58,171 nt of DNA from Pseudovibrio sp. Alg231-02 (GCF_900143565.1 NZ_FREX01000013.1:88016-146186), one strand, 5' to 3'; shown: positions 1 through 9,887, counted from the first letter of the stretch. The notes: generated by a model from the letters alone, not told the origin. Numbers and translations: made by a program.

Positions 1-1038
1 TTTTCAGCAGATCGTCGCTATTTCTGGACTGGTGGTCTGGATACCAATCGCATTTTCATCTTCGACGTACATAGTGACCCATCAAAGCCATCCCTCCACA
101 AAACCATCGAGACTTTTGTCAAGGATTCAGGGGGCGTTGTCGGGCCACATACATTCTTTGCCCTTCCCGGCAGCATGATGATCACCGGGCTTTCCAATGA
201 TGATGATCACGGTGGGCGTACGGCACTGGTTGAATACAACGATGCCGGCGATTACGTGGCGACTTATTGGATGCCAACCGCTAGTGACATGCAGGGTGCC
301 GTTGCTGTGGGGGATGCTGTTGCGGACGGTTATGGCTATGACATTCGCGCACTCATTCGCAAGAACATCATGTTGACCTCCTCCTTTACTGGCTGGTCAA
401 ACTACATGATGGATTTTGGGCAGATGCTGCAAGATGCCGACGCGATGAAACGGTTTGGCAATACGATCGTTCAATGGGATCTGCATACTCGTCAGCCGCG
501 TAAGGTCTTCAACGTGCCGGGCGCTCCCCTGGAGATCCGCTTCCCATGGGGCCCGAATGCGAACTATGCATTCTCTACGACCGCTCTCACCTCCAAACTC
601 TGGCTGATTTATGAGGACGACAGTGGGGAATGGCAGGCCAAAGATGTAGCGGATATTGGAAACCCTGCGGACATTCCGCTTCCCGTCGATATCTCCATAG
701 CTGCTGATGATCAGACACTGTGGGTCAACAGCTTCATGGATGGCAAGACGCGGCTCTTTGATATTTCCGATCCGCATAACCCCTTTCAAATTTATGAGAA
801 AACCATCGACCGTCAGGTCAACATGGTCAGCCAGAGCTGGGATGGGAAACGGGTCTACTTCAGCTCTTCCTTGCTGGCAAACTGGGACAAAAAGGGTGAC
901 GACGATGTGCAATATCTGCGTGCATACACCTGGGATGGGAAAGAGCTGATCGAGGATTTTGATATCGATTTTTACAAGCTCGGCCTTGGCCGTGCGCACA
1001 TCATGCGTTTTGGCAGTTCTGAGCTGTACACCAGCTAG
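1..1038 (+). CDS. mtoX: Methanethiol oxidase (SBP56 / selenium-binding protein family), 5' end missing
   Basis: The reading frame is open from the first base, so the start lies outside the window; 345 codons remain. The translation carries SBP56-family segments such as GGLDTNRIFIFDVHSDP, GGVVGPHTFFALP and GLSNDDDHGGRTALVEYN. Bacterial members are copper-dependent periplasmic methanethiol oxidases that turn methanethiol into formaldehyde, hydrogen sulfide and hydrogen peroxide (known for the family). The two genes downstream encode an SCO1/SenC protein and a MauG-type dihaem protein, the gene order described for mtoX operons, and this context is what raises the call from a generic selenium-binding protein to MtoX. 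The N-terminal signal peptide cannot be judged. Stop is TAG at 1036-1038, 65 bp before the next gene. Confidence 0.85.
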   Translation, partial: FSADRRYFWTGGLDTNRIFIFDVHSDPSKPSLHKTIETFVKDSGGVVGPHTFFALPGSMMITGLSNDDDHGGRTALVEYNDAGDYVATYWMPTASDMQGAVAVGDAVADGYGYDIRALIRKNIMLTSSFTGWSNYMMDFGQMLQDADAMKRFGNTIVQWDLHTRQPRKVFNVPGAPLEIRFPWGPNANYAFSTTALTSKLWLIYEDDSGEWQAKDVADIGNPADIPLPVDISIAADDQTLWVNSFMDGKTRLFDISDPHNPFQIYEKTIDRQVNMVSQSWDGKRVYFSSSLLANWDKKGDDDVQYLRAYTWDGKELIEDFDIDFYKLGLGRAHIMRFGSSELYTS

Positions 1039-1103
1039 ATCAAACTCGTTTTGGGGCAGCACGCGTGTTGCCCCATGCTTTTCTAACTCATTAGGTCTGA
1101 TGC

Positions 1104-1814
1104 ATGCGTGTATTGAAAAAACTCCTCGTCTTCAGTGGTGTTGCAGCAACACTTCCAGCACTCTGGTATACCTTAATGGCCGGACAAGCTGCTCCCACTC
1201 GCCCATTTGCAGATGCCTTTACCCCTCATGAAGAGTTTCAGTTTGATCCTCCCAAGCCGGGCTCTTACACACTGAACCGGTTTAGGACGGCGCCAGATGG
1301 ACAGGTTCTGGATGTAAATGGACAGACACATTCACTTGCAGCGCTGACCAGAGGCAAGATCAATCTGGTGAGCTTTGTCTATCTGATGTGCGGCGATGAG
1401 AATGGGTGTCCTATCGCCATGTCGACGCTCTTTGAAATTCACGATGCCAGCGAGAAGCTTCCCGGACTGCGAGAAGATGTTCAGCTGATCACTATCAGTT
1501 TTGATCCTGCCCGCGATACAGTCGAGGCCATCAACTCCTTTTCATATCCCCTTCAAATCGATGCGAATGCTGATCAGAAGCTGAAATGGCACGTGCTTAC
1601 GAGTTCAGGCATGACAGATCTGCAGCCTATTCTGGATGGTTTTGGCCAAGTCATTGATCGTTCGAACGATCAGGAGGTCATCAATCATCTTTTACGGATG
1701 TATCTGGTTGATCGCGAAGGCGTTGTACGCAACGTCTATGGCCTTGGAACCATCGACCCGAGGCTCCTGATCACAGACGTGGAGACGCTTTTACTGGAAG
1801 AAAGCAGGTCATAA
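1104..1814 (+). CDS. SCO1/SenC-family thioredoxin-fold copper chaperone of the mtoX operon
   Basis: A 236-residue protein with an N-terminal hydrophobic segment (about residues 5-28), indicating membrane anchoring or export to the periplasm. The SCO-like thioredoxin fold shows in NLVSFVYLMCGDENGCP, the segment VQLITISFDPARDTVEAI, and a late histidine in NHLLRMYLVD that fits the third copper ligand. SCO proteins deliver copper or act on thiols during assembly of copper enzymes; here the likely client is MtoX. The two cysteines (C96 and C102) are five residues apart, whereas classical SCO1 proteins have CxxxC. Stop TAA overlaps the next ATG by one base (TAATG), indicating translational coupling with the dihaem gene. 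Confidence 0.8.
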   Translation: MRVLKKLLVFSGVAATLPALWYTLMAGQAAPTRPFADAFTPHEEFQFDPPKPGSYTLNRFRTAPDGQVLDVNGQTHSLAALTRGKINLVSFVYLMCGDENGCPIAMSTLFEIHDASEKLPGLREDVQLITISFDPARDTVEAINSFSYPLQIDANADQKLKWHVLTSSGMTDLQPILDGFGQVIDRSNDQEVINHLLRMYLVDREGVVRNVYGLGTIDPRLLITDVETLLLEESRS

Positions 1815-2986
1815 TGCGCCAGTGGTTCCTTACATGTCTGATTGGCAGTCTCCTGTGTTGGGCAGATGGCGCACATGCACAATCGCATTGCATAGCAGAC
1901 CCGGAAAACTGGTCTGTAGTGGCTTTGAAGCGGAGCCTTTCTACCCCGCTTGGACTTCCGCCCGTCCCCCATCCACATGACAACCCGCCTAGTGTCGCGA
2001 AGATTGGGTTGGGCCGGAAGTTGTTTTTCGATCGGCGCTTGTCGATCAATCGCACAATGTCTTGCGCCATGTGCCATGTTCCAGAACAAGGGTTCACCAA
2101 TTGGGAGCTGAGCACAGCCATCGGTGTTGAAGGGCGCAGTCTTAAGCGAAACTCACCAAGCATTTTGAATGTTGGATACCTGAATGTGCTGTTTCATGAT
2201 GGCCGGGATCATGCATTAGAGACACAGTTTATCGGTCCGTTAACCGCACGAAATGAAATGGCGAATCCGTCTGCGGGACGTGTTGTTGCTCTTTTGAAGG
2301 AGATTCCGGACTATGTGCAGATGTTCGAGGATGCCTTTGAGGCTCAGGCGTCTCTCGACAGGATTGGGATGGCCCTTGGCGCATATCAAAGAACAATCCT
2401 TGCGGGGAACAGTCCCTTTGATCAATGGTACTTTGGTGGTGATGAAACTGCTGTTAGTGCCGATGTTAAGCATGGTTTTCAGGTATTTAACGGCAAAGCG
2501 GGCTGCAGTGATTGCCATCTGATCGAAGATGACTACGCCCTCTTTACGGATGAGCTTTTCCATGACACCGGATATGGTCAGATGCGTGAAGAGAAGCGCC
2601 AAAATCCCCCGGCAAGCATTCCTGTGCAAGTTGCCCCCGGAGTGGTGCATCAGATGGAATTTTCAAAAATCCAATCTGTTAGTGCTGAACGCGAAGCTGA
2701 TCTAGGGCGATATGAGGTAACAGAGGACCCAGTTGACAGATGGAGATTTCGCACGCCTTCACTGCGTAATCTCACAGTAACGCCACCTTATATGCACGAC
2801 GGCCATCTCAGTACGATTTCGCAGGTTATTGAGTTCTACGACCAAGGCAGATCACAACTGAGTGGTCAAGACCCACGCATCCGCCCGCTTGGTCTTACGG
2901 GAGCAGAAAAACAAGACCTCGAAGCCTTTCTGCAAAGCCTGACCTCTCCTGATCTCGACTGCCTGATAAGCGAAGCAAGAGGATGA
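1814..2986 (+). CDS. MauG / dihaem cytochrome c peroxidase-family protein
   Basis: A 390-residue protein with an export signal (cleavage plausible after AHA near residue 22) and two CxxCH haem-binding motifs, CAMCH at residues 84-88 and CSDCH at 231-235, spaced as in bacterial dihaem peroxidases. Other family segments are GRKLFFDRRLS, FHDGRDHALETQ, FRTPSLRNLTVTPPYMHDG and a C-terminal FLQSLT. MauG proper makes the tryptophan tryptophylquinone cofactor of methylamine dehydrogenase; in mtoX operons the homologue is thought to modify or mature MtoX (inference by analogy). The start overlaps the preceding stop by one base, so it is probably co-translated with the SCO gene. It is the last gene of the operon and converges on the RTX gene at 3174. 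Confidence 0.85.
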   Translation: MRQWFLTCLIGSLLCWADGAHAQSHCIADPENWSVVALKRSLSTPLGLPPVPHPHDNPPSVAKIGLGRKLFFDRRLSINRTMSCAMCHVPEQGFTNWELSTAIGVEGRSLKRNSPSILNVGYLNVLFHDGRDHALETQFIGPLTARNEMANPSAGRVVALLKEIPDYVQMFEDAFEAQASLDRIGMALGAYQRTILAGNSPFDQWYFGGDETAVSADVKHGFQVFNGKAGCSDCHLIEDDYALFTDELFHDTGYGQMREEKRQNPPASIPVQVAPGVVHQMEFSKIQSVSAEREADLGRYEVTEDPVDRWRFRTPSLRNLTVTPPYMHDGHLSTISQVIEFYDQGRSQLSGQDPRIRPLGLTGAEKQDLEAFLQSLTSPDLDCLISEARG

Positions 2987-3136
2987 CATGAAATGAGTGG
3001 TTTGCTTCAAAAGGTTCAATTTGAGACACGCCTAGGTCACGCATAAAAACACTTCGCAACATTCGTGTGGGCAGTTGCTCTTAGAGAAAGGACAGCTATT
3101 TTGCGAGCCGTTGCGTCTAGTTTATTCGCTGGCAGG

Positions 3137-3161
3137 TGAGGCGCTAGTATCAAGCGCCTCA
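3137..3161. terminator. Hairpin between converging mauG-like and RTX genes
   Basis: A perfect 9-bp inverted repeat (TGAGGCGCT and AGCGCCTCA) with a 7-nt loop sits between two converging genes, 13 bp past the RTX stop. There is no clear T-run on either side, so it may be a weak bidirectional terminator or only an mRNA 3'-end stabiliser. Confidence 0.45.
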
Positions 3162-3173
3162 AATATGCAAGAA

Positions 3174-4274
3174 TCATAAAATAAACATATCTTCTCTGAA
3201 ATTATCAATATCCCAATTTTCAAAACGGACAGAACCGGATCCGAGTTCCAATATCACGTCATTTCCATCAATTCGCATGTGCTCTAGGATCTCAGAAAAA
3301 CCTGACCAACTATAAGCGGCTCGGTGCTGATGGATATCCACTACATCTGTTTGGTCGAAGTCGAGAATCACGTCGTGCCCAGTGTTATCTGAGGGAGATA
3401 GAGCTGAAAAAACAAACCTGTCTTTAGCTGCGCTATCGGAAGCAGGCCCCCCTCTAAGAACGTCGTTTCCGTATCCTCCCTCAAGGTAATCGTTACCGTT
3501 ACCTCCATCGAGATAGTCATCTCCCTTCTGTCCAAAAAGAATATCTGAACCGTTGTAGCCTTTAAGAACATTATTGGCTTCGTTGCCCAAGATAACATCG
3601 CCATGATCTGATCCGCTAACATTCTCAATGCTTGCTAAGGTTTGTGTTCTCTTTCCAAATTCAGCCTTTCCTTCCGACAAATTAACAAACAAACCAGTTA
3701 GGTGTAGAGTGCTATAGGAAACGGTATCATTGCCTCGTCCACCGTCGAAAATTGTGTTTGCCCCGAAATCTACCATTGTGTCGTTCCCGGAACCGCCATA
3801 AAGCTTGTCTAAGCCCGAGCCTCCGTAAATGTAGTCATTTCCACTCCCGCCATAAAGGGTGTCATCTCCTCTCATCCCATAGATATAGTCGTCGCCTCCG
3901 TTTCCAGTGAGAGTGTTCGCGCCGTTGTCGCCCGTCAGAAAGTCAGAATAGATTGTTCCTGTGACATCTTCGAAATCGTATAGAGTGTCTCTCGCGCCTG
4001 TTTTTGAATAGAATGACCTCCCAGATTGAAGGTTTACAGTAACTCCCACACCTTCGCGTAGAGTTGCATAGACTACTTCGTCACGCCCGCTACCACCATA
4101 TAAAGTGTCCGATCCTCCGCCACTGAACACAGTATCATTCCCGATGCCTGCATAAATCAAGTTATTCCCACCGGTCGCAAAGATAAGGTCATCTCCAGAA
4201 TAACCATATATTTTGTCGTTGTGAATTGTGCCGTATAAGAAATCTGCAGCAGTTGTACCTAGAATTAGTGCCAT
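3174..4274 (-). CDS. Small RTX (haemolysin-type calcium-binding repeat) protein, probable T1SS substrate
   Basis: A 366-residue acidic protein built of glycine/aspartate nonapeptides of the GGxGxDxLx type (for example GGSGNDTLYGG variants throughout), which fold into calcium-binding beta-rolls outside the cell. It has no Sec signal. The last about 60 residues end in ENWDIDNFREDMFIL, matching the C terminus of the RTX protein at 26782-28248 and consistent with an uncleaved type I secretion signal. The frame stays open to 4373, but ATG at 4274 is preferred because AGAGG lies just upstream and because protein homology with the paralogue begins there (GTTAADFLYGT vs GTNGVDYIADT). It stands alone, 22 kb from the HlyB/HlyD genes. 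An 8-C run lies 64 bp upstream of the chosen start. Confidence 0.85.
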   Translation of the reverse strand: MALILGTTAADFLYGTIHNDKIYGYSGDDLIFATGGNNLIYAGIGNDTVFSGGGSDTLYGGSGRDEVVYATLREGVGVTVNLQSGRSFYSKTGARDTLYDFEDVTGTIYSDFLTGDNGANTLTGNGGDDYIYGMRGDDTLYGGSGNDYIYGGSGLDKLYGGSGNDTMVDFGANTIFDGGRGNDTVSYSTLHLTGLFVNLSEGKAEFGKRTQTLASIENVSGSDHGDVILGNEANNVLKGYNGSDILFGQKGDDYLDGGNGNDYLEGGYGNDVLRGGPASDSAAKDRFVFSALSPSDNTGHDVILDFDQTDVVDIHQHRAAYSWSGFSEILEHMRIDGNDVILELGSGSVRFENWDIDNFREDMFIL

Positions 4275-4424
4275 TAGTGTAACCTCTATACAAATAAAAA
4301 CACTAACTACAATCATATCCGGCAGTGCAATCGTACAGGGGGGGGATGCTATAGATAAGGTTTGCAACGACAAGTTTTGAAAAAATAATTTACACTTTAT
4401 TTTACTAAATTAAAGAGTGCCAAA

Positions 4425-4440
4425 AAGTGTGGGGCAATTA
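4425..4440. repeat. Solitary terminal inverted repeat of the 42.6-kb IS element
   Basis: The stretch AAAAGTGTGGGGCAATTAAG resembles the left end of the decayed element at 42585 (AAAAGTGTGGGGCAGTTGCG) and the inverted right end near 44136. No transposase sequence follows, so this looks like a solo IS end left by deletion. Confidence 0.5.
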
Positions 4441-4573
4441 AGTTGAGAGTTGGTTGCTCGCCATATGTTGTATCTCGGAGTTCAAGCTTGGGTATCAATA
4501 TTTGAGTTACTAACGGGGTCCGCCGAACACTTTTACCTAGGTTTACACAGGTGGCCCGCTTTCATGCTGCGCT

Positions 4574-4836
4574 ATTGGGGGATGTTCATGATACGTGTAA
4601 TTTTTTCCAAGCGTGCCTTAGGCTCGCTCTAACGTTCAAAGAAACGTAGGAATTCTTAAACTCATTGCCTTTGATCACAAGTTTACAAAGTCCTGAAAAC
4701 ATCAATTCAGATAACTGGTTTCCTCAATCAAAGTTCAGAATTCAGGTATCTGGATGAGTTTACTGAACGATTTTGGAGGAGCAGAAGCTTTATTTCAAGC
4801 AGGTGGAATTTTTTACATATATCCTGAACATACCCC
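4574..4836 (-). repeat. Long dispersed repeat, copy A (inverted relative to 57251-57511)
   Basis: The reverse complement of this block matches 57251-57511 almost end to end at roughly 85% identity by eye. Shared blocks include GGAATTTTTTACATATATCC, CGTTCAGTAAACTCAT, ACCAGTTATCTGAA and GCCTTAGGCTCGCTCTAACG (as read here). Neither copy keeps an open reading frame across the match, so it is more likely a noncoding or relic sequence. It begins 85 bp past the rhs stop codon. The remaining gene-free sequence at 4275-4921 shows nothing recognisable apart from the IS end at 4425. Confidence 0.75.
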
Positions 4837-4921
4837 CAAAAGGTAATTGTCTTCCTGAATGAAAGACAATTACCAGTCCTCAACTTCTTCGGTGACAATT
4901 TAAATCCCCTGAGGTTGTTCA

Positions 4922-7900
4922 CTAAAGCACTACTTTCAAGATGTTTGTCTGAATGCTCTCAGCGATCTTTTGTGCATCATGAAAGTTGCCTCTCACCAAC
5001 ACCAGTGGTGCCACGGTCGTTGTCCCCTCGAAGTTCTGTTCAAAGACATCGTAACTTGCAGAGTGTGAGGTATTGCTTGTTGCACCCGTTTGAAAACGAC
5101 TACTCATAACTCCACCTAGGCCACGATATTTTGTGGCAGCTTTGATGGTAGTGATCTTGTTTACCGCCCTCGCATTGCTTCTTGGCCGCGTGGCAATCTG
5201 ACTGGTGTTCGACGGGTTGGAGCTCAAACTGGTGCTAGTTTGTGCGTTGCCTACCGCATTTGTTGTTGTAGAGGCACCTGCTTGACCTTGGGTGGTGGTG
5301 CTTGTGGGGAGTACATTAGTTTGCAGATTACGTGCCTCGGAATACCCTGCTTGGGCTCCCGTGGCACCACCCACTGCAATATTGATTATATTGTCACGAG
5401 AGAAGAATGGTTGGTTTTTGGCGATCGAAGTGACACCCGCAGATACTGCTGCATCGAAAATACCACCTGATGTACCAGCAAAGATCAGATTTCTTGTTAG
5501 AAGAGGACGTGCGGCTGTACCACTGCTTATCAAACCTCGTTCAACACTCCATCCAATAGCGCGCTCTACACTTGCACCAGCGGCACCACCAAGGAGACCA
5601 CCTAAGGCGTCAATTCCAAGCTGCGTTCCGGTGACTTCTTCACCGGTCACGAGTGAAGCAGCCAGATCTCCAGCGACCGAACCGGCAGCTCCTGCTAAAC
5701 TAGAAGCAGCAATAGCCGCTAGGACACCCTCTGTTCCAACAAATGCGAGACCAACCAAAGCGCCGACAGCAACTCCAGCTGCAATTCCAACTGCAAGGGC
5801 CAGTACATAGATCCCGACTTCTTTGGCGCTTGTTAAACCAGTAGGATCAAAATTTGCAATCGGGTTACCATTCGCATAGCCGTAGGTGTTTATCGAGTAC
5901 AGCGGATCCGGTGTAAGGAAGCGCATGGATTTAGGGCTGTACCAGCGAGCATTCATAAAGCTCAGTTCAGTTACTGCATCGGTATATTCACCTTCCCAGT
6001 TAAAGCTGTTCGCGGTAGTAAGGGGCGTGGTACTGGTGACGAGCCCGTAATCTGAGACGCTGATTCCTTCGTAATCACCGTCGGTGCTATGCAGACGGAC
6101 CGAGTTCATGACTCTTGAGTAAAGACTAAGCGAAGTCGCCGTACGCTGTGCATACGGTAGTGTATTTGACCACAAAATCGCGTGTGAGTTTTCCTCGTCA
6201 TCTTCCTGCGAAACACTCTGGCTTACGCCTGCTACGCTATTGGAGACTGTGTGAAGCTGATTGGTGGCACCATCTCGTAGCACTGCAGAAAGCATGCCTT
6301 CAGCATTATAGCTGTATTGCACTTGCGTGCCGTCCGTTAACTCAACCGTAGTCAGGCGGCCAAGATCATCGTAGGAGTAACTTGTTCCATCAACATCCTT
6401 CAACATACGGCCGTTTTCATCATATGTAATGCCATCGCTGATCAGCTGGTTGATTTCGTTATACTGAAATTCCTGAGTATCGTCATCGTGCGTGTAAGCG
6501 AGAATATTTCCCGCACCATCAAAGCTATATGCTTCGCTGGAGAGCTCGTTATTCTTCAAATTACGCGACCGCGATGAAACCAGTTGATTTAAACCGTTGT
6601 ACGACATGGTTTTAGCCAGATTCACCGCTGCATCCTGAATACTTTCAGAGCTTATGGTCAGGTTGGTGACATTGCGCCAGCTATCGCGTGTAGCCGTGGT
6701 ACTGAGCAGTTTCGCACCTTCGCCATCAATGACATCGATCTGCTGAGGATACCCATAGCCATCATAAGCAAAATTTGTGTTCTGACTGTGCTCTAGGGAA
6801 TCCTGTACTATTTGGCTAAGCAGGACACCGTGTTGATTATTGGTAGAACCCCAGGTGTTGCGAAGAGAAACACCATCAGTAATCTGCTCAGAAATCTGAT
6901 TAGTATCTGTGTAAGTGTAGGAGGATTGAGTACCATCTGGCAGGGTGTAACCCACAACACGGCTAAAATCGTCTTTGCTAAAACTGATTAACGTGTCATC
7001 TGGATACTGGATCGTTGAGGCAGTTCCATCCAGAGAATAGCCGTATCTGATGGATGCTTCCCCTTCAGAGATCTCGCTAACCAAACCATTGGAGAGATAG
7101 GAAAATGACCTGTGGGTGTCACCCGTTTCAGCATTCGTGAGTTGGCCAGCATCATCATAAGTATAGCGGGTCATCAACCTGTCATGGCGCTGGTAGGTAA
7201 TGAGTTCGTTGTCTGCATTGTAGGTGAAGACTTGTGATTGTTCTGACTGGTTGGTGGCCTTAACAAGGTTCCCCATTGCATCAAAGGAGAGAACAGCAGT
7301 CGTTGCTTCTGGCTGAGGCTCGCCATTATAACTCACTGTACGGCCCACTTGAACTGGATTGCCCAGCAGATCGTAACTAGTTACTGTCACTACATCTGCT
7401 TGCAGCGCTTCATCGGCCGCTGACCCTGCAAATGTTTCGCTTACAACAGCACCTTCTGGGTTGTACTCGCTTGTGGTCGTTGAAATACGGGTCTGCTCAT
7501 CACCATCCATGCTGTATGTTGCAACTGTATCCTGTAACCCAAATCCATTATAGGAATAGGTGTGCATGTAAAATTGTGTGGCCGTGGTATCCGAGTAGGG
7601 ATAGCTCTTGACAACAATGTTCTGACTCAATCCGTTGTATTCAACGTTTGAACGCAAAGTACCGTTTAGGTGACTTTGAATAGTCAGGTTTGGATCATCA
7701 TAGCTGAGAGTATACTCATTCCCCTGAGCATCTGTTCTGGAAGTTTCCCGTCCCAATGAATCGTAGGCATAACGGGTTGTGAGACCCGTCATTCCTGTTT
7801 CTTCTGCCTTCAGTCCAAGCAAGTTATAGGTGATTGCTTCCAGCTGTCGGTTCAACTCGGGGGTGGCTTGTGTTGGATCCCCATTATCTTCAAGCAAAAT

Positions 7901-9850
7901 AAAGCGACCAAGCGCGTCGAAAGTACTGCGGAGCATATAGTCATTTGCATTACGAGTTACGACCGTATTGCTAGCATGATCTGCTGACCCGTTAGATGTG
8001 ACGGCTGTTGTGTAGGTATAGGTTTTGCTTTGGCCAAGCGGGTCTGTACTTTCTGTCATACGACCAGCGGCGTCATAGGAGAAGTTGTAGGTTTTTCCTT
8101 CGGGGGTCTTCTGCTGAACGCGAGGCGCCATAGGCAGGCGCATATCAAAAATACTGGTACCCACTCCGCCATTTGCATCTGTTGTAGAAACAGTAAGCTG
8201 ACCGGAACTTGCATCAAAAGCATGCGTTATGCTGCTGCTAATAGAAGTTAAATCGCCTGCATCACCAGAATGACCTTCTGCCCAGGTCAGCTGCCAGCTT
8301 ACTTGCACACCCTCATCATCATATGAGTACCGTTTCGTTTTTGTGGGCATAAACGATACAGATTCATTGGTTTTCTCAAAAAGAGTAATCTGAGAAATGT
8401 TTTTCTGGTCTTCAGTGAGAGTATAAGTCGACTTGATCTCACGGCTTTTTTTTCCATCCCGCTCAACCTTTTCAAGTGGCATCGCACCGCCCCAGCCAGC
8501 AGCTACGTAAGATCGTGTTGTTTCGCGGACCAGAGATCTGTCGCCATCCGTCAGATCATACGTCCTGCTGGATACCAGAAGACCAAAGTTGTTGTAATCG
8601 CTCTCAATTTTTTTATAGTCGTGCCAGCTCTGAGCATCCGGATCGTAGACACTATAAGTAACGCTGACAGGCTTGCTCATATTAACGCTGCGATCATGCT
8701 GATCGGAGACGAAATGATACTCATACAAGCTTCTGTAAGCTTCGATAGTGCTGCCGTCCTGACTTAAAAGGTAAGAAAAGGAGCGAACCGGTGAGTGCAA
8801 ATAGTTGTAAAAAACACGTGAAGCAGAAAGAATTGATCCATTTTTTGCAAGCTTCTCCATCAGCACATCATAAAGATAGTCAGGATTCTGGCCGCTCATC
8901 AAACTGTCACCAGAATCTGACAGGCGATACCCATCTGCAAAGCCTGTAAATGTATTGCCATCACTGGCACTTCCATAGACATATTGAGTGGCATCCAGAA
9001 TTTCCCGGTTCAGGTTGCTGTGTTGTAGCTTCTGAACAGCAGGAAAAGAGCCTTGATTACCATCTTCATCTAAGTAATCGATGGAGGTGTAGGTCAGGGT
9101 TGTTGTTAGTCCTGAACCATAAGAAATCTCTGAAATGACCGTTTGGTCGGCATGATTGATGTATGCAAACTCAGTCGGAGCATCACTTTGATTGATGATA
9201 CGAGCCACGCCTTGATCAGCGTATGTGACTTCTTGAGTAGATCCGTCCGGCAGCGTCACGATCAAACTGCCAAAGTTATAGGAAAGCGTCACGGTTTGCC
9301 CATAGGAGTCCACAATGGCAGTCAGCTTATTTCCAACTACCCCGGTTAGTTGGTCAGCATATCTGTACTGTAATGAATTGCCGAAGAGATCAGATTGCAG
9401 CACGGGCTTGCCAGTGGCATCAAAGTAACTCTTTGACCCATCATTATAGGAGAGCAGATAACGGTAGCTTCCATCACCAGAGGGCAGAGGTTGATCTCTA
9501 ACGAATTTCTCAAATTTTTGCCCATGGTCGTTCAGATACTTTAAGCCAGACTGATAGCCGGAGCTGTCAGTCCATTCGAGATCAATGACAAAAGTCTTAC
9601 CCTGATATGTGAGTGTTTCGTCATTTGTGACGAAAGGCAGATTGAAACCCCAGCCTTCCGGCATACCCAATTGTCCGTCAGCTCCTGAAAGGTACGAGAG
9701 GGAGAGATTTAGTCCAATGGCTTCTGTCTTACCTCGCAGTTCAACGAGTGGAATTCGAATAGTGAGTGAGCCAGTGTTTTTATTGACGTATTCATTAACC
9801 TGAAGCGTTTGGTTGAACGCCTGTGATCCACGATACTGCGAGTTAGACAT
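4922..9850 (-). CDS. Rhs / YD-repeat protein with variable C-terminal tip
   Basis: A 1642-residue protein. The body is made of YD repeats such as YSYDDLGRLTTVEL, YTYDDAGQLTNAE and FSYDAAGRMTEST, which form a hollow beta-shell around a toxic tip in known Rhs and TcC proteins. The Rhs-associated core appears near residue 1310-1338 (RFLTPDPLYSINTYGYANG, then FDPTGL). After it comes a distinct tip of about 300 residues: first a long alanine/glycine-rich hydrophobic stretch suggesting membrane insertion, then a Ser/Thr/Asn-rich linker and an unrecognised end. I see no PAAR domain, no signal peptide and no N-terminal membrane segments, so the delivery route is unclear. ATG at 9850 follows GAGAGAACC. 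No immunity gene follows; the downstream sequence is the dispersed repeat. A Hcp gene and a VgrG remnant at the far end hint at T6SS delivery. Confidence 0.85.
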   Translation of the reverse strand: MSNSQYRGSQAFNQTLQVNEYVNKNTGSLTIRIPLVELRGKTEAIGLNLSLSYLSGADGQLGMPEGWGFNLPFVTNDETLTYQGKTFVIDLEWTDSSGYQSGLKYLNDHGQKFEKFVRDQPLPSGDGSYRYLLSYNDGSKSYFDATGKPVLQSDLFGNSLQYRYADQLTGVVGNKLTAIVDSYGQTVTLSYNFGSLIVTLPDGSTQEVTYADQGVARIINQSDAPTEFAYINHADQTVISEISYGSGLTTTLTYTSIDYLDEDGNQGSFPAVQKLQHSNLNREILDATQYVYGSASDGNTFTGFADGYRLSDSGDSLMSGQNPDYLYDVLMEKLAKNGSILSASRVFYNYLHSPVRSFSYLLSQDGSTIEAYRSLYEYHFVSDQHDRSVNMSKPVSVTYSVYDPDAQSWHDYKKIESDYNNFGLLVSSRTYDLTDGDRSLVRETTRSYVAAGWGGAMPLEKVERDGKKSREIKSTYTLTEDQKNISQITLFEKTNESVSFMPTKTKRYSYDDEGVQVSWQLTWAEGHSGDAGDLTSISSSITHAFDASSGQLTVSTTDANGGVGTSIFDMRLPMAPRVQQKTPEGKTYNFSYDAAGRMTESTDPLGQSKTYTYTTAVTSNGSADHASNTVVTRNANDYMLRSTFDALGRFILLEDNGDPTQATPELNRQLEAITYNLLGLKAEETGMTGLTTRYAYDSLGRETSRTDAQGNEYTLSYDDPNLTIQSHLNGTLRSNVEYNGLSQNIVVKSYPYSDTTATQFYMHTYSYNGFGLQDTVATYSMDGDEQTRISTTTSEYNPEGAVVSETFAGSAADEALQADVVTVTSYDLLGNPVQVGRTVSYNGEPQPEATTAVLSFDAMGNLVKATNQSEQSQVFTYNADNELITYQRHDRLMTRYTYDDAGQLTNAETGDTHRSFSYLSNGLVSEISEGEASIRYGYSLDGTASTIQYPDDTLISFSKDDFSRVVGYTLPDGTQSSYTYTDTNQISEQITDGVSLRNTWGSTNNQHGVLLSQIVQDSLEHSQNTNFAYDGYGYPQQIDVIDGEGAKLLSTTATRDSWRNVTNLTISSESIQDAAVNLAKTMSYNGLNQLVSSRSRNLKNNELSSEAYSFDGAGNILAYTHDDDTQEFQYNEINQLISDGITYDENGRMLKDVDGTSYSYDDLGRLTTVELTDGTQVQYSYNAEGMLSAVLRDGATNQLHTVSNSVAGVSQSVSQEDDEENSHAILWSNTLPYAQRTATSLSLYSRVMNSVRLHSTDGDYEGISVSDYGLVTSTTPLTTANSFNWEGEYTDAVTELSFMNARWYSPKSMRFLTPDPLYSINTYGYANGNPIANFDPTGLTSAKEVGIYVLALAVGIAAGVAVGALVGLAFVGTEGVLAAIAASSLAGAAGSVAGDLAASLVTGEEVTGTQLGIDALGGLLGGAAGASVERAIGWSVERGLISSGTAARPLLTRNLIFAGTSGGIFDAAVSAGVTSIAKNQPFFSRDNIINIAVGGATGAQAGYSEARNLQTNVLPTSTTTQGQAGASTTTNAVGNAQTSTSLSSNPSNTSQIATRPRSNARAVNKITTIKAATKYRGLGGVMSSRFQTGATSNTSHSASYDVFEQNFEGTTTVAPLVLVRGNFHDAQKIAESIQTNILKVVL

Positions 9851-9887
9851 AGTGGTTCTCTCATGTTTTTTGATTGTTATGGGAGAG

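Noticed and set aside
397-1062. 221-residue minus-strand frame opposite mtoX
   Set aside because: Antisense shadow of a well-recognised gene.
4338-4345. 8-base homopolymer upstream of the small RTX gene as a phase-variation promoter tract
   Set aside because: Too short and not placed between recognisable -35 and -10 boxes.
4450-4632. 60-residue plus-strand frame overlapping dispersed repeat copy A
   Set aside because: The frame is not preserved in copy B and there is no SD.
5292-5810. Plus-strand 172-residue Ala/Pro-rich frame opposite the Rhs tip, considered as an immunity protein
   Set aside because: Its composition mirrors the Gly/Ala-rich coding strand, and it has no ribosome site or recognisable domain.
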